Shown here: piece by piece, positions 14,857 to 17,716 of the stretch | Layout of the letters: each line of letters starts with the position of its first letter | Position numbering within the stretch: position 1 is the stretch's first letter | Assembly (NCBI GenBank): GCA_027063295.1 | Contig: JAMORZ010000023.1 | Location: forward strand, 1-17,716 | DNA: 17,716 nt | Direction of reading: 5' to 3' | Source of the DNA: Sulfurimonas sp. | Lineage (GTDB): Bacteria; Campylobacterota; Campylobacteria; Campylobacterales; Sulfurimonadaceae | Notes under the pieces: generated by a model | The model's database searches: none | The model's input: only the letters and a program-made list of their open reading frames with translations | Told to the model about the DNA's origin: nothing | Position numbers and translations under genes: made by a program

Positions 14857-16131
14857 ATGATAAAAAAGGTATTGGTAAGTTTAGCCTTATCAACATTGTT
14901 ATACAGTGATTACTATAGTGTAGTAGTGAGTGATTTACAAAATGACCAAAAATTACTGTTTGAAGATGGTGTTGTAGTTGAGAAACATAATGGAAGTATC
15001 TCTCTGCTAGCGAAGCAAGATATCGCATCTTTTGAGGATACAAAAGAGTCACAGCAGTATAATGATGTAGAAATAGAGGGGAAAATATATCCAGTATATA
15101 ATCTTGCATATCTTGTGGAACATAAAGTAAAAGATAAAGAGTTTGTTCTTCTTGGTCGTGGGGGAAAATATCTCATGGAAGTTGAACATGATACAAAATC
15201 TCTTAACATAATGGGTAATTCTTTAAAAGCAGATGAGTATGAATACAAGATTGAAAAAGCTTTTGATAAAGATGGCAATGAGATAGAGATCGATGAAGAT
15301 GAGTTGTTGACAAAGTTTGTTGATCCAGATGGAAATCTTGTTGCTCTTGAGATTTTAGATAGTGGGCGAAAAGATCTTTTAAAAGTAACAGATAATTCAT
15401 TGGAACAATTTTTAGATGAAAAAGCAAAACGTAGTATAAAAGTAGAAAAGTTTGATTTTTCAGATCAGAAGCTTTATATCTCGTATGTTACAAAAAAAGA
15501 TGGAGCTCTTCAGCATCTTAATGTTACTTATGGTATGAGAAAAGGGTATGTAAAAGCTATCATGGAATCACCACTTTCACTTTTTGATCCTCAAAACAAA
15601 TCATCAGCTATCGAAGAGAATATTGGTTTTTTAAAAGAGTATAAAAATGATCTTTATGAAGTGAAAAAAGTACAAACTATCGATAAAACTATTGATGTAA
15701 GTTGGACTAACTCTCCAAAGAAAAATTTTGTTGTTGTAAACTATACAACAGATGGTCAAAAAGATAAAAGTATTCTCTCAAAAGCAATATTCCAACAGTT
15801 TTATGGGATTGAAGGTGTTTTTTACCTTGTAAGTTGGATGGCACAAAATGGTATAGAGTCTAAAGTGTTTACTTTTATCAATGGATCAGTACCATTTGAT
15901 GTAACAATGAAAAAGATTGCTCAAGATCAGTATGTAATGCAAAAAAATTCAAAAACAATTTACAAATTTAGTGTAAATGAGAAGTTTTTTATTACAAAAG
16001 TGGATTATCCATCTTACAATCTTTCCATAGATTTGGAAACTATTCAAAATGATACAACCATCAAAAATATCCAGTTTTTAGATGATTATCAACAACAACA
16101 CAACATCAGACTCATAAAAGGAGATATTTGA
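14857..16131 (+). CDS. Exported protein of unknown function, beta-rich
   Basis: This 424-residue protein is not recognised. An N-terminal signal peptide (Lys3-Lys4, hydrophobic 5-15, possible cleavage near Ser17) implies a periplasmic location. The body shows short alternating hydrophobic/polar strands and aromatic-rich segments, for example YVMQKNSKTIYKFSVNEKFF near 370, which suggests a beta-sandwich or beta-propeller-like fold. Two DxDGN turns (DKDGN 137-141, DPDGN 156-160) flank an acidic stretch, IEIDEDELL. There is no cysteine pair, lipobox or transmembrane helix after the signal. It has a strong ribosome binding site 9 bases before the ATG. Its stop overlaps the lipoprotein ATG by one base (TGATG), so the two are probably made together. 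I infer an envelope partner of the ABC system from position only. Confidence 0.8.
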   Translation: MIKKVLVSLALSTLLYSDYYSVVVSDLQNDQKLLFEDGVVVEKHNGSISLLAKQDIASFEDTKESQQYNDVEIEGKIYPVYNLAYLVEHKVKDKEFVLLGRGGKYLMEVEHDTKSLNIMGNSLKADEYEYKIEKAFDKDGNEIEIDEDELLTKFVDPDGNLVALEILDSGRKDLLKVTDNSLEQFLDEKAKRSIKVEKFDFSDQKLYISYVTKKDGALQHLNVTYGMRKGYVKAIMESPLSLFDPQNKSSAIEENIGFLKEYKNDLYEVKKVQTIDKTIDVSWTNSPKKNFVVVNYTTDGQKDKSILSKAIFQQFYGIEGVFYLVSWMAQNGIESKVFTFINGSVPFDVTMKKIAQDQYVMQKNSKTIYKFSVNEKFFITKVDYPSYNLSIDLETIQNDTTIKNIQFLDDYQQQHNIRLIKGDI

Positions 16132-17192
16132 TGAGTTTCAAATACATACTTACACTGGGCATTGCATTTATTTTGAGTGGTTGTCTCTCTTCTACTGCAC
16201 CATCAAACAAAGCGATATCAGCAGATTCTTTACGTGATAAATCTGATATGCAACTTTTAGAACTCGAAGATACTTTTGAAGAAGAAGAGGTAGATGAAAA
16301 CAACAAAGAACTTTACTTTTTAGATACAAAAGGTGAGATTTTATATGTATCAGCCAGTGGTAATATTGGTATTGAATATAAAGTAAAACAGTTACTAAAT
16401 ACTGTTTTTCAAAAAACAAAAATGCCAAGAAAACCTAGAGGTAAGAAGGTTCAAGTTTCTTTAGAGGTGAGTAAAAAACTTAAAAATAAAAATGAGATTT
16501 TGACACTCTCTCAGAACTATATTTTAAAAAAGAAAAAACTTGCTTTGGCAAACACAGACAAAGAGAGTTTACATGCTTTAAAGAAGGTTTTAAAAAGGGA
16601 GAAAGATACTTTATATAAAAAAAGATATAAGATAAAATCACGTCAAGCTTCTGATATAATTTTGTATATTAGTGGAGATTCTAAAAAACTTCATGCTAAA
16701 ATCATCGCAAAAAATGGTACTATTCTTGGGTATGCAAGTGTGAGTATGCAAACAAAAAAACAACAAGGACAGTGGGTAGAGGTGAGTGTTCCAAGAAATG
16801 ATGGAGCAGCACAGCTTTTTGATGTGATGTTGAAGCCAGTATCTCAAAAAGAATACTATGGAAGTGGAGCAGATAAGCCTGTAACAAACATCTCTTTTGT
16901 AATGGCAAATAATTTTTGTAAAGAAAGAATGCATGCACAACTTTTACACCCGTATGTGTTTGAGTATGCAAGAAGATCATTAGCAATACATAAATCAACT
17001 TCAGGTGCAAATATCGAGATAATGGCACCGTATGATGAGGAGGATCACGAAGAGTATTATCAAGATGGTGATGATCTTGAAGCACCAGATGGTACAATCG
17101 CTACATTTGATTGGAATTCGGAGAGATACTTTGCTACATCAAATCTTTTCAAATCACCAAATAGTACTTTTAGATGTATGAGGGATAAATAG
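16131..17192 (+). CDS. Lipoprotein with degenerate SUMF1-like C-terminus
   Basis: This is a 353-residue lipoprotein: hydrophobic segment 5-16, then the lipobox LSGC with Cys18, so membrane-anchored in the periplasm or outer membrane. Residues 39-62 are strongly acidic. Residues about 65-240 are Lys-rich with beta-like segments (ASDIILYISGDSKKLHAKII) and are not recognised. Residues 249-351 carry remnants of the SUMF1 fold in the right order: KPVTNISFVMANNFC (249-263), LHPYVFEYARRS (272-283, where FGE proteins have RLPTEAEWEYAAR) and STFRCMR (345-351, where FGE ends GFRC). The GNVWEW and GGS motifs are missing. I chose ATG 16131, which has AAGGAG 7 bases before it and overlaps the previous stop; the TTG just upstream is less likely. 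The gene after it overlaps by one base. Confidence 0.83.
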   Translation: MSFKYILTLGIAFILSGCLSSTAPSNKAISADSLRDKSDMQLLELEDTFEEEEVDENNKELYFLDTKGEILYVSASGNIGIEYKVKQLLNTVFQKTKMPRKPRGKKVQVSLEVSKKLKNKNEILTLSQNYILKKKKLALANTDKESLHALKKVLKREKDTLYKKRYKIKSRQASDIILYISGDSKKLHAKIIAKNGTILGYASVSMQTKKQQGQWVEVSVPRNDGAAQLFDVMLKPVSQKEYYGSGADKPVTNISFVMANNFCKERMHAQLLHPYVFEYARRSLAIHKSTSGANIEIMAPYDEEDHEEYYQDGDDLEAPDGTIATFDWNSERYFATSNLFKSPNSTFRCMRDK

Positions 17193-17716
17193 TGAAGTTT
17201 TTTCTTGTAATATTTATATTGATAACACAGTTATTTGCGGTTGAAAATGTCTCTTTGTTGAGAACATTGATGCAGTTTCAAGGAGATGAGTACAATATTT
17301 TACTCGCTCCAAAGATGATCGTACTCAATGGTAAGAAAAAAAAGACAAGAAAAGCGATCAATAAGGGCTATAGAAGAGCTATCGCTGAGCTAAAACGCCA
17401 AATCGATCTAAGAGATATGCAATGTAATCTTAAAATCTTTACAAAAAAAGGTTCAACTTTTGACCAGTATAGAACACAAGATATTCAAGCTTATGCTTTA
17501 CTCAAAAATATGCTTGCACAACAGGTAAGCATAAGAGAACAGCTAGAAGATGAATTTGCCAAGTTTACCCTTAAACAAAATATAGCACAAAAAAAGATCT
17601 CTGCAGATGATATTGATATCGATGATGATGCATTTGATATCTCTAATGATGAAGTGGAGATACAAGATAAGACACATAATGTTATCAAAATAAGTCCTGT
17701 AGAAGCTTTTATACCT
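17192..17716 (+). CDS. Exported protein of unknown function (3' end cut by window edge)
   Basis: The frame is open from a GTG at 17192, which shares a base with the lipoprotein TAG stop, to the last base of the window: 175 codons with no stop. The product begins with a signal peptide (VKFFLVIFILITQLFA, likely cut before VEN), so it should be periplasmic. The next 80 residues are basic (NGKKKKTRKAINKGYRRAI). A helical region including DIQAYALLKNMLAQQ follows, and then a very acidic segment, DDIDIDDDAFDISNDEVEI (about 139-157). I recognise no family. The end-to-end overlap places it in the same operon as the lipoprotein. An ATG-only search would miss this gene; the in-frame GTG and signal peptide make it convincing. 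Confidence 0.78.
   Translation, partial: MKFFLVIFILITQLFAVENVSLLRTLMQFQGDEYNILLAPKMIVLNGKKKKTRKAINKGYRRAIAELKRQIDLRDMQCNLKIFTKKGSTFDQYRTQDIQAYALLKNMLAQQVSIREQLEDEFAKFTLKQNIAQKKISADDIDIDDDAFDISNDEVEIQDKTHNVIKISPVEAFIP

Noticed and set aside
15265..15336. EF-hand-like calcium loops (DKDGN and DPDGN) in the exported protein at 14857
   Set aside because: Glycine is at loop position 4 rather than 6 and the flanking helices are absent; beta turns are more likely.
14913..15427. Minus-strand open frames of 74-121 codons over the 14857 gene
   Set aside because: They have no ribosome binding sites, have low-complexity Ser/Leu/His composition and lie opposite a well-supported gene.
16128..16130. TTG start for the lipoprotein one codon upstream
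   Set aside because: ATG 16131 has the better spacing to AAGGAG and gives the usual one-base overlap with the preceding stop.

Overview
The window is AT-rich, tightly packed chromosomal DNA. It most likely comes from a free-living member of the Campylobacterota (Epsilonproteobacteria), and a Sulfurimonas-like genus fits best. This rests on three things: the gene order cvpA-fur-lysS, which I recall from Campylobacter jejuni; an unusually long FlgL directly upstream of ftsK, also seen in that group; and the low G+C. The genus is inferred from general character, not from a database match. There is no sign of phage, insertion sequences, CRISPR or recent transfer.

Left arm (1-3376, minus strand): a four-gene operon read from right to left. 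It encodes a membrane-anchored diguanylate cyclase, a CvpA-family membrane protein, the iron regulator Fur and lysyl-tRNA synthetase (cut off by the window edge). The genes abut or overlap. From a 58-bp divergent promoter region the plus strand carries a class II DAHP synthase (first step of the shikimate pathway). A hairpin follows it, and then a convergent tRNA-Leu(CAA).

Middle (5020-9383, plus strand): a well-formed sigma-54 promoter drives flgL, the flagellar hook-filament junction protein. It is followed by ftsK, the septal DNA translocase.

Right arm (9383-17716, plus strand): ftsK overlaps the next gene, and from there the genes overlap by 1 to 19 bases, apart from one 79-bp gap. The run encodes: a small protein with a DUF3820-like C-terminus; an exported LPP20-like/DUF4384 protein; a LolC/E-FtsX-type permease; an exported SUMF1-fold protein without the formylglycine-generating cysteine pair; a LolD/MacB-type ATPase; a second LolC/E-type permease; an exported beta-rich protein; a lipoprotein whose C-terminus looks like a decayed second SUMF1 domain; and an exported protein that runs off the window. 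I read this as a coherent cell-envelope system: a two-permease type VII ABC machine with its own periplasmic and lipoprotein partners. I do not recognise it as a named system, and it is the best candidate here for something undescribed.
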